From Muscardinus avellanarius (taxonomy: Eukaryota; Chordata; Mammalia; Rodentia; Gliridae): a stretch of 64,000 bases of DNA. The number at the start of each line of letters is the position of its first letter. Within the stretch, counting starts at the first letter, position 1. Where the stretch lies: assembly GCA_963383645.1 (NCBI GenBank), contig OY726565.1, forward strand, positions 31,306,534 to 31,370,533. Direction: 5' to 3'. Of this stretch, positions 35,204 through 50,430 are shown one piece after another. Position numbers and translations under genes: made by a program. The notes beneath the pieces were generated by a model. That model made no database searches. It was not told where the DNA came from and worked only from the letters and a program-made list of their open reading frames with translations.

Positions 35204-38200
35204 ATATATGTATATATATATAACTTAATATGTATATATTTATTTTTATTATATGTATATATTTATATATATGTATATATATTTATTATATGAATGACAA
35301 TATCAGCAACTTTTTTCTTTGTTAATATGTATTAGTTAAATTTTTCACCTAAGGAAAGGTAAAGATGGGAAGTGTTAATTAAGTCATAGTTAGGAGAAAG
35401 AAGTTCTAGTGTATTATTATATTATTATATTATTATATTATTATATTATTATATAGTAGGATAATTATAGGGTAATTATAGATAATGAGAATGAGAATGT
35501 ACTGTTTATTTAAAAAGTCAAAAAAACTTGAAGAGTTTGAATGTTTTCCGCCATAAAGAAACGATAAATGTTTCAAGGGAAGGGTTTACCTTGATATGAA
35601 CAGGATGCAATGCATACATGTATTTCACATGTAAATGTATACTTTTTAATATATTCATATTTTATGTATCAATTTAAGAAGTCCACTTCCTTTCAGGACA
35701 AATATTTTATCATTTGTAGGTTACTTTGTGTTTTCTGAGCTACCTTTAGACCATGAGGCAAAGTGAACTGGAATATTGTAATCTTGGTATCAAATAGAGC
35801 ACTGTAGCACCTTAAGGGGTACTTAAAATCTAGCAAAATATACTGATATTCGCTATTAATTTTCTGAGTATTTTCACTTAGCGTTATACTGTTCCTTTAT
35901 CTTGCTTATATTTTATACGTATTTTTCTTTGATTTAGAAAATTCAAACAAAGGAACAGATATAATTAGAATACAGTGTTCTTAGTGCTGTGAGCTTGTGC
36001 TTCATCTTTATGTGCCTACTATGGTTGATAACAGACTAAAGCTGTTAGTTGATGTACTGATTATATTATCATTTGGGCCATTTGTGTAATTCTCTTGAAA
36101 TATGCTCTATTATGCATATTGAAATAATGATAGGATACTCCAGTTTATGTTGGTTCATGGTCTTAAGGTAGCTCAACTAGTTTCACATGTTGTAGAATTT
36201 TTTCTTATAGTACAGCTCCCTCTGGTGGGTCCCCAGTATTGTTGAACATCCCTAAAATTTTCTAATATATGGTTTTGTTAATAGTAGATAGTACTAAGAA
36301 TTTTATTTGCTAGAAATAGAACACAATTTCAAGCTTCATTCATTTCAAAGGATAAAAATTTAATCAGAAATTTAGTGAGTTCTTCTGCTTAATTTAAATA
36401 ACTTGAGAATTTTTTACTATTGCTTGGCCTTTTTTTCTCTCCTTTAGTTGAAGAATTCCAAGGATAGTGCTTAACTTTGAGTTTAGATGCATTTTAGTTG
36501 TTACTTGTATATGCATACATTAATGCTTTCATTCAAAATGGGCCTTTTGAGGTTGACAACAAATGATAAAATAAATCTAAATTATACTTTATAAATCTTA
36601 CATTTTATTTATAGTTTCATTGAAGTTTGGAATTATGCTTTAGTAGTAAATAAATGATTTTGTTAAGTAATTTTTTAAAAATTTCTTTTAGTCCGGTCAG
36701 CCCTCCTGTTGTGGATCTCAGAACCATCATGGAAATCGAAGAAAGTAGACAAAAATGTGGAGCAACACCTAAGGCAAATTTAGGGTTGGTTAAAAACTAA
36801 TGAAAAATACCATGTTTTGTTGATAGCCCTGGAGAATTGGAAAGATAGATCTCCCTCTTATTTTTCTGCATTTGATGTAATAGTTATAAGCCTTTTATCT
36901 AAGTAGTTTAACCTTGATAATATTATTTATTAAATCTCTGCTAAAGATTGAGTTGAATTAGCTCTTGTGGAGTATACAGTATTACATGCTAGGATCCTAC
37001 CTCTAAAATGATGATTATGGTCTATTTCTGAAGAAAAGCTAAAGATGTAAGGCTTGGAATACAAGTTCTCCTTGAAAAGTGTCATATGTAGGAGGATTTA
37101 TATATAGCTATTACTTATTCATTGATAATACAAATTGACACTATCACTGTCAAAACTTTGTGATCCATTAATAGTAAAATCACATTAAACATTATGAGTT
37201 ATCAGTAATATTCATTAAGCAGAAATTAATGTTAATTTGTTCAATTTCTAGCAAAATGATTTCTTGTTAAACTTTTTCAGAAGTATTGAAACTAATTGTT
37301 TTGATTTAATTTAATCTTTAGCAAATTGACTTCTCATGGAATTAAACTTTCTCAGAAGCAACGAAAAATGATTGCATTGACTAGCAAAGAAAACAGTTCA
37401 GGAATGAATAATGTGGAAACAGTTTTAACAGCTCCTTCAAAAGCCCCCAAACCAGTGAATGCATGGTATGCTTTTATTTTTAATAAAATCAGTGTAGATC
37501 TATGCATTTGTTTTTAAGGTGATTCTCTTGATTTCTGAGTGTTTTCCTTGCATGTGTTTCAGAAGTCTTTGCAAATATTTTGTACTCATCCCCCTTTGCT
37601 TTTAAGTTAACCATTGGAGCTTGAGGAACAATTACTTAGGTCTTGGCGATGGAACCCGGGGGCATTCAACCTCTGAGCCACACTCCCTGCCCTATTTTTT
37701 ATTTTTTAGTTTGAAACAGGGTCTCACTAAGTTACGGAGGGCTTCACTAAGTAGCTAAGGCTGTCTGCGAACCACGATCCTCCAGTCTCAGCTTCCCGAA
37801 TGCTGGGATTACAAGCGTGTGCCACCATGCCCAGCTTATTTGTGTTTGTTTTTGATGCATTGACATGTACATCATATTTTTCAAATGTGGATGTATTTTT
37901 CATGGATAAGAATAATTTCTTGGTATTCTATTCAGCTTCTTTTGCTAAAGTTATTTAAAATAATTTTACTTTTTCATTTTTAGTTGTGTGTGTGTATTTT
38001 ATATAGTTTTATCAGTGCATTGTAATTATACAGCCTAGTGAGATTCAAAGTTATACGTTTACATATGCACATATCAATTGGTTTATTTCCATTTTTAGTA
38101 AGAAATAAAATTATACTATTGCAATTTTTATAAAAGTAAACTTTGTTTCAGTACTTTATCTTTTGGTGCATCATAAATAATCTTTACACAGTTGTAATTA

Positions 38201-38338
38201 AAGCTAGTTACCCTTTTAAACAGTGTTATTAATATTGCATCAAATAAGTTTTCTACATTATTAATTTACCCATAGTGACAACATTAGTAGGAATAATCTC
38301 TAAAAAGCTTAGATAGCAATTTTTTGTTGTGGGGGGTT

Positions 38339-38388
<50 letters not shown>

Positions 38389-41300
38389 TACTGGGGATGG
38401 AACCCAAAGGAATTCTACCTCTGAGCTACATGCCCAGCCCTATTTTTTTATTAATTATTTTCAAACAGGGTCTCACTGAGTTGTAAAGGGCCTCACCAAA
38501 GTGGCTGAGACTGTCTGCAAACAGTGATCCTCCTTTCTCAGCCTCCCAAATGCTGGGATTATAAGCGTGTGCCACCACGCCCAGGCTTCAATAGCAGTTT
38601 TGAGATACGTAAAATAGCTTGTGCTTCCTGTTTCTTTTCCATCTCTCTTTTCTTTATAACCCATATCATAATATCTGGAAACCAGTTTTAGAGAAATATA
38701 CAGATGGAATGAAGGACAAGGAAGAAATAAATAGAACTCTCTTTCGCAGGGACTCAGAACAGTCTTGGTAGCTACCCTTAATTTAGAACAATCCCTTCAG
38801 TGTTTCTAATGTCACAGTATTGTCTTCATAATAGGGAATATTTTTCCCACTGAAAATGTAAATTATTTTGAAGAGCATAGCAACCGCTTTTATTCTGAGA
38901 GTTAACCAATGGAACTAAATCATGCCTGTCAGAACCAGTAGGTTCAAAACACAATCACTGAAAAAGAAGAAAAATAAGAAACAGGAAAATTTAAGCAAAA
39001 GAAAAAAGAGAATAAAATTTGAGGGAATAAGCTTAGCAGAACTCTTAAATTTATCCAGATTTGTTAAGCACTTTCCATATGCAAGGCACTCTGCTAGTTT
39101 TGGGTGATAAGACAATAAATATTTATTCATTGCCTTACACAGTTTATGGTTGTAACTTACACAATTGAATTGTGCTCTCCCTGAACAAAAGTATGGAAAA
39201 GACCAATCAAAAAATAATTCTTAGAATAGCTATTAAGATACTAAATACATTGTTGTAATTTGAGCACATTAACTAAGCACATTAGGAAGCATTGGGCTTA
39301 GTAATATATGCTAAGCTGTGCCATCAGTCAGTTTATTTATTTTACAGCAAAAAGTAGATGAACAAAAGGAATTTCATTTATTTTCCTGGAGGTATCTTCC
39401 TTAGAGCCCTGTGTTCCTCTCTAGTCTGAACGGGGTCTTTTTTAGGCTTGCTGAGTATTTGTGGTCTTGAGGATTTTCCTCAATAGTCACCTCTTTTACT
39501 CTCTTCCAGTGGTTTTTTTTTTCTTTTTCTTTTATTGGTGTATTGTAGTCGTACATCTAAATGGGATACAAGATGGTAGAGGCATACATGCACACATCAT
39601 TCATTTAGCCCTTCCCCAGTTCCCTCCCCCTTCCTCTTTTTCATGTTTGGCTTGATTGTGAATATACATCATGTACATTTTTATCCTATTTTCTGTATCT
39701 TGTGTTTTTCTATTTTTTTATTTGCTCCTTGTTTTGATATAGTACACCTCCAGTAGCTTTCTGATAAAGAGTGTGTATTTTGGGAATTCTTATATCCATA
39801 AAAATCTTATCCTTTCTTATTTCTTGACTGCTAGTTAGATTGGAACAGGATTCTATGTAAGAATCACTTGGAGAATTTTGTTTTGTTTTGTTTCCTTTTG
39901 CTGTGGCTTTTAAGAAGTCTAATACCACTTGATTCCCAGTTCCTTTCATGTTACCTTCTATTTTTTTACTGGATTTTTTACTGGATGCTTATAGGGTCTT
40001 TATTAGTGGTAGTTTTCTGAAATTTCACAATAATATACTTTGATTGACTATTTGATATGTTGAGTATTTGGACTCTTGCTAAAGCATGTCTTTAAGTTCT
40101 AGAAAAATCTTATGTAAGTATTTCTTTGATAAATTTTTTCTCACTTTTTTCTCTAGATTTCATATAAATCATATATTGGTCCTGTGGATTTCTCTAATTT
40201 CTTTTTTCTCTTATCTACATACATGCCCTTCTATTCTATATTCTTGCATATTTCCTTGACTATTTTCTCCTATTAAAACCTTAAGTTGAAAGTTGTTCAT
40301 GGTGGCAGATGCTTTTAATCCCAGCATTTAGGGGACTGAGACAGGAGGACCCCAATTTGCAAACAGCCTCAGCTACGTAGTAGGACCTTGGCAACTCAGT
40401 GAGACCCTGTTTCAAAACAAAGAATAAAAAATAGGGCTGGGGGTGTAGCAGGGAGGTAGAATGCCTGTGGGTTCCATCCTCAGTACTGAAAAAAAAATCC
40501 TGAATTGACAAGAACTTTGTTATTTGCTAGTGGTGCTTGGTGCTTTGCTGGAATATTTTATAGAACATTCTAATGTTGAAGAAGATTTTGTACTCTACAA
40601 ACTTTGGATTTTGGTTGGGTTTTTTGGGGGGGTACTAGAGATTGAACCCAGGGACATTCTACCTCTGTGCTATACCCCCCAGCCCTATATTTTATTTTGA
40701 AATAGTCTCACTAAGTTGTGGAGGCTCTCACTAAGTAGCTGAGGCGGGCCACAAGCCTTCAATCTTCCTGTCTCAGCCTAAACATTTGCATTCTTTCATA
40801 TATACCGAACAAAAAGATATGCACATATGTACCAGGCAACATATATAAGAATGTTCATATCATTATATGTAATAACTAAAGCTAAATAACCTAAATGTCT
40901 GTCAATAGTAAATTGGTAAGAGTTCTTTTTTAAATAGTAGAATACTACACAATGATGAAAAAGAATGAATATGATTAAACAATAGTATCGATGAATCCCA
41001 GCAGTATAATATTGCTAAAAGAAGCCAATCAGAAAAAAATGCTGTATTATTCCATTTATAACAAGTTAAAAATAGCCATTGATTTACATTTATGTTTTTT
41101 CATTTTGTGTGTGTGTGTATATATACATATACAGATAGATGATAGATATAATTTGGATAATTTTTATATGTTATTTTATTATTTTGATTAAAAACAAATG
41201 GAGGCCAGGCATGTTAGTGCATACCTGTAATTCCAGTACTTGGGAGGCTGAGACAGGAGGATGGAGGTTCAAGAACAGCCTTAGCAATGAGTGAGATTCT

Positions 41301-44300
41301 ATTAACCTATGAGACCATTTCCAAATAAGAAGAGAAAATCGGGCTGGTGTGTGACTTGAAGGGAGAATACCTTTGGGTTCAATCCCAATAACACACACGT
41401 GCGCGCGCACGCGAAGAATTTAAACTTTGTTCTATGAAAAAGAAGAAAATTGATCTGAAATTAGAGCTTTTACCTGATTTGTATTGTTTATAGCATGTAT
41501 TCATGTTATGGTGATTTATTTTTTGTTTAAAATTCTCAAATCTCTATCTAAAGGACCATCTAATGAGATTTATTTCTTCAGAATATTTTTTAGCTACATC
41601 TTAATATTAAGGTTAATGTGCGACTCACTAGCAAATCACAGATTAGTCCTTTAAATGTGCTTGCAGCTGTGGTACGATTTTCATTATTCTGTTCACACAT
41701 TCATTTACCCTAATATGTAAATTCCCAGCATATGGTTATTCTCTTACTGCTTAGTTAGGCATTACAATGGAAAGTATTAAAGATAACTGTTTTTTTGCGT
41801 TAGAATGAAGTTCTAACCAGTTGAATTTTAAAGCTAATGTGAAAACATCAGGTATATATGAGATTTGGCCACTTTTTATTATCAAATATTTTACTTGGAG
41901 AAATAATACATTTTTTACCAGGCATACAGTTTTTGTGGCTTGGCTTGATGCAGAAGTAATTTATATAGAATAACTTTGCTTTGATTATTTAACTTTTTTT
42001 GAACTAGACATTTTATTCTTTATAAAGCAAAAAATTTCAGTGCTGCTTAGTTAGCCAAGGAACACAATCCTTTTTAATTTTTGTATGGATATAAATGTCT
42101 ACAAATATTTTTCCATAAAGTTTCATTGGCTGTTACAATGGAAAATAGCCAGAGCCTGTGAGTTAGGAAAGTAAAACTGTTAGAAATTAGATGTTGAAAA
42201 AATAAATGGCATTATAAGTGGAAAGACTAATAGAACTTATATTAAAAAGTTCTTTAGCCAGGTGTGGTGGAGTGCACCTGTAATCCCAGTATTTGGGAGG
42301 CTGAGACAGAGGATCACAGGTTTGAGACAATTTAGTGAAACTGTCTCAAAATAAAAAGTAAAATAGGGCTGGGAGTCTAGCTCAAAAGTCCAATTCTCTG
42401 AGTTCAGTCCCTAGTGTACACACACGCACATATGCACACAGGCGCATGTGCAGAATTTTGCAGACAACATTTTAAGTAATCACTGTGCATAGTTTAGTAA
42501 CGTGTAAGTTTAAGACACTTTGTAAGCAGTCTTACCTCTATTTATTTTTTTTTTTTACTTTCTTTACACTTTGCTGTAATGTAATTATTCATCACAGTGA
42601 GATTCAAAGTAGTAGAAACATCCCTGCACTCACTACTTGGTGCTTTTGCTTCTGTATACCACCCTCTCTTTCCTTCCTCCCTCCCCATTCATTTTAGTGA
42701 AGCCTTGTAGGTGCATATCCTCAATTGAACTGCTCCCTTCCTCAGTCCTCCGTTTTCCCTTTCTCATCTTCCTTTCCCAGCTTCCTTCCAATATTTTCCT
42801 GTTTTCTCTCCTCATATGACCAAAATCCCTTTTGCTACCCGCTTTTGTTCTAGCATATGAGAGACTACTTGCGACCCTAACTCTCTGAGACTGGCCAATC
42901 TCAGCTTACTATTCTAGTGTCACCAATTTTCCTAAAAATGACATAATTTTTTTCTTTATGACTCAGTAAAATCCCATTGTGTGTATATACTGTAGTTTCA
43001 TTATCCATTTATGTATTCATGAACACCTAGGTTGGTTCCATAATTCGGCTATTGTGGATTGTGCTATTATAAACATGAGTATATATGTATCACTGTACTT
43101 ATTATTAAGGAGTTTTTGTCGTAAGTAATTTTTTTTTTGTTTTGTTGGTACTAGGGTTCCTGGAAACCCTTCTACCTTCGGGCTACACTCCCAAACCTAT
43201 TTTATACTTTTATTTGGAAACAGGGTCTCTTAAGCCAGCAAGGCTGGCTTCAAACCTGCGCAATCCTCCTGTCTCTGCCTCCCAAGTGCGGGGATTACAA
43301 GCGTGTGCCACCACGCCCGGCTTGTCCTAAGTAATTTTTAAAGAAAGAACATATAGGGTATAAATTATTTACTATATCTGGAAGACCCCAGATCAGCCAC
43401 TAGAATGAATCTGACAGCTTACGCATTTCATAGTAATAATTTTGAAATTTCTGTGTTTAGGGAAATAAGCTAGAGGGAACATTGAGGTAATTTTCTAAAA
43501 AGAATGAATATTTGCCAGCATTGTTCCCGATTCATGATACACTGCTCTTCAGATATGTGTGGTAGTCATCTTCAGATATGTGTGGTTTAGGGAAGAGAAA
43601 GGAAATGGGAAGTGGTTCTTTTTTGGATAAGTATTTGATTTTTATGTTCTATGTATGTATGTGTTTTAGAGAAATTTTTGTGGTAATACCAAAGTCAGAT
43701 TAGTTCTTTTTGAATAAATATTAACTTGAATATTTTAGCAAGTTTGTTTCTAATACAGATCTGTAAAGAAGATTTCTTTTGTATCATGTATCATTTAAGG
43801 CTTCATTTAGGATAAATGACTTTTAAATGTAGACAGCAATAAAATTATTAAGCAGTATGTCTTTATGCAGCATATGATTATATTTAGTACTTTTGCTAGA
43901 AATCAGTTGACTTTATATGTTTGGGTCTAATTCTGGACTCTATTTAGTTTCATTAGACCTATATGTATATCATTATATTCATAATGTATAGATGGGGAAA
44001 AGATAGTATTCCAAACAGGCAGCATAAATTCTCTGGCTTTTATTCAGAATTATTTTTTCTATTTTATCTTTTTTGTGCTTACATTAATCTTGTGAAAAAT
44101 AAATATGTAAAGAAGAGAAAGAAAAGTCTAGTGGAATTTTGTTGAGTGTTTAGATCTGTAGATTAATTTGAAGAGGATTGACAATTTATTATTATTAGTT
44201 TCCAGTTCATGAACATAGCAAATCTTATAGATCTGGTTAATAGTATATAAATCTTACCCATATTTTTTAAAGTTTATTCCTAAGTATTTTATATTTATTT

Positions 44301-47300
44301 ATTTATTTATTTTCGCGGTTAATGGGGATGGAACCAGGGGCATTCAATCTCTGAGCTACACCCCCAGTCCTATTTTTTATTCTTTATTTTGAAACAGGGT
44401 CTTACAGAGTTGCAAAGGACCTCACTAAGTAGCTGAGGCTGTCTGTGAACCGTGACCCTCTGGTCTCAGCCTCCCAAATGCTGGAATTACAAGCATGCGC
44501 CACCACACCCAGCTAATTTTCTGTTTCTTAATAATTTCTTCTGACAAGTTTTTACTTTCGGGTACATGTAACTTATTTGAGAGTATTGCTATCTATGACC
44601 TATCTAAAAACGTTTGCCTACCACCAAGTTATTAAGATAGTCTATTGTTTTCTTCTATTTAGCTCTTACTCTTTGTTCTGTGACCCATCTGATTTTGGAA
44701 TAATCTAGTACGCAACAAAGGGGTCAAGCTTCATTTTCTTACATAATGATTTCCAGTTATACCATTTTTGAAAATGCTTTTCTTTATTTACTGAATTGCC
44801 TTAGCAATTCAATTATTAATAGTGAAATGACTACGCATGAAGGTCTACTGAAATTTTTCTTTTTTTTTCTTTTTTTTTCTTTTTTGTGGTACTGGGGGTG
44901 GAACCCAGAGGCTTTCTACCTATGAGCTATACTCCCAGACCTATTTTATAATTTATTTGGAAACAGAATCTAAGTTGCGGAGAGCCTTACTAAGTAACTG
45001 AGGCTGGCTTCGAACATCCTCCTGTCTCAGCCTCCCAAGTGCGGGGATTACAGTATGCGCCATCACACCCGGCAGAATTTTTCTTTTTTTCTTTTTTTTT
45101 TAAATGCTTTGGTCAGTGTAAGTTCCTTGTATTTCCATGTAAATTTTAGAATCAGTTTGCTAATTTCTACAATTAAAAAAATGGTGTGACTGATTCCATT
45201 TTAAAACTAGATATAAATCTACATTAAATCTATTATCTTTTTTTTACTTTTGTTTGTTTGTTTGTTTGTTTATTTATTTATTTATTTTGCTGTACTGAGG
45301 ATGGAACCCAGGGGCATTCTACCTCCAAGCTACACCCCCAGTCCTATATTTTATTCTTTATTTTGAAAAAGGGTCTCACTAAGTTACAGAGAACCTCACT
45401 AAGTTGCTGAGGCTGGCCATTAACCCAGGATTCTCCTGTCTCGGCCTCCCAAGTACTGAGATTAAAAGTGTGGGCCACTACGCCCAGCTGATTCCTGTCT
45501 TCTGGCATAGTTTTGATTAGTTCACATTTGATAAGAAGGATCCAGCATTACATTGAAAACTAATTTTTAATAGATATTCCAGTCCTTCTTATAATTTCCA
45601 TCAGTGCCCTGCTACTAAATGAGATCTTTGCTTTCTTTTGCAGGGCATCTTCTCAAGTTTCAGTTTCATCAAAGTCATTCCGGGATTTCTTACTAGAAGA
45701 AAAAACTGTTACTGGCCATAGTTCAGGAGATCTTGTCAAAAAAGTTTGTTTTAAAGGAACTGAAAATTCTCAGGCTCCAAAAGTTGTAAGGTAATTAAAA
45801 AAAAAAAAAAACTTATAACTGTTTTCTATCTTAAAATATTCATGGTGGCTTTATGATATGAAATGATATTTAGTTATTTGTGAGGTAGACTTTTATATAT
45901 TCTTTTACATTCAGAATTTAAATTAGCATATTTATTCCTGCCCTCTTTTTTTTTTTTAATAAATCACATTTTTAAGTATTTGGCTTATAATAAGCTGCAT
46001 ATATTTTAGGTATACATCTTGAAGTTTTGGCCTGTGTGTATTTCCATGAAATTCTTACCATGTTTAAAATTATGAACATAATCATTATTGTTAGAATTTT
46101 CCTCATGATGCTTCTCTCAATCTAATTACCAGTTGACTTTTGTCAGTATAGACTAGCTTGTATATTTTAAGTTATATTATCAGTGGAACCATATAGTATG
46201 TATGGTTTCTTAATATATGTCTTCTTTTATTCAGCATAATTATTTCTGGACTCATCTATGCTAAATGTGTCTCAGAAGTCGATCCCATTTTATTGCTGAG
46301 TATTTTATGAATTTATCGCAATGTGCTTATTCATGCATCTGTTACTGTATCTTTGGATGATTTCAGTTATTTTCTCTGGCTATTTCTGATACTGATTTTT
46401 AAACTCCAATGTATTTTAAAGGATATTTCATACTCCAAATCCCTATATGAAACATGAAAATCTATTCATAATTTAAAGGTGGTATTTTTGTAAAAATAGC
46501 TTCCCCAGCATGGTATGTAGATTTTTAATCATTATTCAAAATGAAGCATTGTTGAGGTATTAGAAGATCAGTATTGGAAGAAAACAAATGTTTCAAATTA
46601 GTTACCTAATTAAATATTTCTTTTTACAAGGTGTTGGGCATTGAACCCAAGGGCCTTCTACCTCTGAGCTGTACCTACAGCCCCATTTTTATTCTTTATT
46701 TTGAATCAAGGTCTTAATAAATAGCTGAGGCTGGCCACGAACCTGCAGTCCTCCTGTCTTAGCCTGGGATTACAGGCATGCGCCACCACGCCCAGCTGGG
46801 AATGCTATTTTAAAATAAAAATCCTAAATGGAATTCTAATATATAAAAGAAATACAAGCCTTTTTATGTAATAATTTATAAGTAAATGTGGATAATTGGC
46901 TTATAGATATAAGTTGGGTGTGATGTAAGATATGCAGTCTCAAAATTGTCAAACAAATATTTATTGATTTTCTTCTTTGTTTCAAACATTATGTTAAGTA
47001 CTAGAATTACACAGTGGTGAGCAATTTTAACACAGCCCCTACTCATACAGAACTGACATTCCACTCATCATTCTGACAGAGGTGGTAGAAGAACCTTTAT
47101 TTTTGAATTTATATTAAAATGAGTTAACTTGCCAACACAAGTAAACATGCTGACAGTCTTCATTATATTAAAATATTTATATTTTTACTAGGTTTGTGTG
47201 GGGGGGGGTACTGGGGTTCCCGGAAGCCCTTCTACCTCCGGGCTACACTCCCAGACCTGTCTTATAGTTTTTATTTGGAAACAGGGTCTCTTAAGCCAGC

Positions 47301-48928
47301 GCAGCTGGCTTAGAACCTGCACGATCTTCCTGTCTCTGCCTCCCAAGTGTGGGGATTACAAGCGTGCGCCACCACGCCTGGCCTATTTTTACTAGTTTTA
47401 AAAATTTATTTTAGGAAAAAAATGAAATATGAATAAATACCACCAAATCCTCTGTAATGACCCAGGTGTCATTTTCTACGTTTATTGTAATATATAAAAA
47501 TTTATATATTGTAACATATAAAATTTATATATTGTAATATATAAAAAAAATACTATTATTCTTAGTTTGTGATAAGTGATGCTCCGTTTTAAAGATCATG
47601 TTTTTAATAAACAGACATGTAACTTCTTTGTTTTCCTATGGTGAAACACAAATCTACCTCTATTTGTATTTATCTTTTCTTATTTTGCAATACAAAAGTT
47701 ATTCTTCAAAAGTTTGCAATACAAAAGTTAAACCTTACCTATGGTTTTATCTTCCCACTTAAGACGCATCAAGTCATTAACTCTTTTCATTAGTGCATAG
47801 ATTCCAGATTTCCTTTTAACTACATTATTCCCATCTGGTTTTGAATATGTTCAGTTCTTATGTGTTCTGGGTGGGATAATCAACCCCTCACTCAGCTTCC
47901 ATACTTTATTCTAGCAATTGCCCTCTAATTGCCAATCTCACACTCTTCTTTAGCAGATGGATTTTTTTCAAAAAGCTGTCAGTTTCTACTCATTTCTTAA
48001 TTCATTCTGGCTTCTAGCTCCACTAAAATGAAAGAGCTCAGTAAAGACCATATTGTCAACACCATGGACTTTTTATACTCATCATACTAAAAGTTCATTT
48101 ACAGGTCATACTCTTATTTTATATGCTTCTACACTATCCATCTTATGACCATGTGTTCTGTTATGTGATATATACTGAAGATTCAAAATAATTATTTCCT
48201 GCCCCTATCTAGCAACTGACTTCAGACTCAGTGATCCAACTGTCTTCTTGAACTTTTTATTCTATTTTGGTGTTCAGAAACACTTCAAGGCTGGGCATGG
48301 TGGCGCATGTTTGTAATCCCCACACTTGGGAGGCTGAGACAGGAGGATCGCACAGGTTCGAAGCCAGCCTCGGCTACTGAGTGAGGCTCTCATTAACTCA
48401 TTGAGACCCTGTTTTCAAATAAAGTATAAAGTAGGTCTGGGAGTATAGCCTGGAGGTAGAAAGCTCCTGGGTTCCACCCCCCAGTACCACAAAAAAAAAA
48501 AAAAAAAAGAAATACTTCAAACTTTCATGTCTAGAAACTTGAAACTTTGTCTTGAATCAAACTTAATGTTTTCTTTATACCTCTCATAAAATGAAAATCA
48601 AACAAGAGTATAGACAAAACCTAAAACAAACCATTCTTCTTGATCTTTCTTTCTTAGTAAATAAAATTTGCAAATCTGACCTTTATGTTTCTCAGTCTAT
48701 TATCAAAAAATGGCAATTTTAGCTCTTAAGTATTTTTTTTTAATACATACACTAAACCTTAGTATATGTGCCTTCATTTATACTACTTTATGCTTTCCAC
48801 ATAGGCTGCCAGAGTAACTCATCTGACTGGTCTTGCTATACATAGTCTTTTTTCCTTTTTCAACATATTGAACTATTGTGTTCTTTTGAAAATGCAGAGC
48901 TTACTACTTTTAAAATAAAGACTAGACT

Positions 48929-48961
<33 letters not shown>

Positions 48962-50385
48962 GTGGTACTTTGGATGGAACCCAGGGGCCTTCTACCTCCG
49001 GGCTACACTCCCAGACCTATTTTATATTTTATTTGGAAACAGGGTCTCACTAAGTTGCTGAGAGCCTCACTAAGTAGCTGAGGCTGGCTTTGAACCCACA
49101 TGATCCTCCTGTTTCAGCCTCCCAAGCACAGAGATTACAAGCGTGCGCCGCCACGCTTGGCTAGACTTTTTAATATGGCCTTCAAGACGTCCATAGCCTG
49201 GCTCTGGCCAGCCACTTTAGTTTTGTCTTGCAGCATGATCTCTGTATTAGCCAGCTGTCTGCTCTCATATGCACTTTGCTTTTTTCTGTTTCCTTACCAT
49301 TTGACTAGTTGACTCTTCTTTTGTTCCTTATGTAGTCATATATTTTAGAGAATTGTGACTTCCTTACTGGGTGAATTTCCTGTATAAATTTCCATAGCAC
49401 TTCATCATATCTTCCATAGTTGTAATTACTAGTGTAATTCTTTGATTAGTGTTTGTCCACTACAACTGTTTTCATATCTGTACATTTAACTTTATGTTCC
49501 ATGAAAGCATGATGTCTCTTTCTGCCCATTATTGTTATCATCCTTAGTGTTTAGAATGGTTTTCTAATGCAGTGGGTGCTCTGTGAACATACGTGAATAA
49601 CTAACTGAACTAAAACTGTAGCTCTAGCTGAGTGTGGTGGTACACATTAGTAATTGTAGTACTTTGGTGGCTGAAATAGGAGGATCCCAGTTTCATGGCC
49701 AGACTCAGCAATTTAGTGAGGCACTCTGTAACTTAGTGAGACCCTGTTTCAAAATAAAGAATAAAAAAAAAAATAGGACTGGGGATATAGCTCAGAGGTA
49801 GAATGGCCCTGGTTTCCATCACCAGTACCTCCCCCCCACACACACACATACACAATATGGTAGCTCTGTTTTAAGTAACATATGTTTCTAACATAGTTTT
49901 ATTGCATGCCTTAGATGTGTACGTTTGAAAGCATGAAAAATTAAGTTCATTTTTAAGTATTAACAATATACATTGAAGTTTTAAGTGTTTGAATGAATAT
50001 TTGTTCTGGAACTCAAAATATTAAGGATCTGTGGTTTCATAATTGATCACTAGAGTGTGCTATAACATCAAGGCCCTTAATTGTGAAAAATGTGTGCTTT
50101 ACAGATACTGCATTGGAAGTTTGGATTGAAAGAGTGTATGATCAATCATGTATCTATAACGTGGTGTTTGGTGTGAGCGCAAATGTTTTAAAAAGGTGTA
50201 GCAAGAAGAAAACATAGCTTAGGTTTCAGTTATCATAGAAAGTATATGAATATCATAAAGAGTATGAGTCATAATCAGAATAAGTATTTTACTTTGCATT
50301 GTTTTTATTTCATTGCAAAGTAAAAGATTTACTTACCAAATTATGGGATATCTGATAAAGGCACAACATTTTACTGTTTTCTCTT

Positions 50386-50430
<45 letters not shown>

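Larger units (their letters stand above)
35104..36691 (+). other. IBTK intron (1.6 kb), no transposons recognised
   Basis: Microsatellites at 35149-35290 and 35411-35456, then about 1.2 kb of AT-rich sequence without recognisable repeats. Confidence 0.75.
44515..45600 (-). mobile_element. ancient L1 ORF2 fragment with two SINE insertions
   Basis: GGGGTCAAGCTTCATTTTCT, TTTCCAGTTATACCATTTTT and TTCCATGTAAATTTTAGAAT follow the antisense L1 ORF2 order. SINEs interrupt it at 44862-45075 and 45250-45489. Confidence 0.6.
37466..45643 (+). other. IBTK intron (8.2 kb)
   Basis: SINEs and L1 ends as listed. 38602-39531, 39671-40287, 41414-42254 and 43340-44169 are AT-rich. I see no genes there, though 39690-40280 has the T-rich look of a decayed antisense retroelement. 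Confidence 0.75.

Noticed and set aside
35411..35456. Regular spaced repeats as a possible CRISPR-like array
   Set aside because: An 8-bp AT-only unit without spacers in a mammalian intron is a simple minisatellite.
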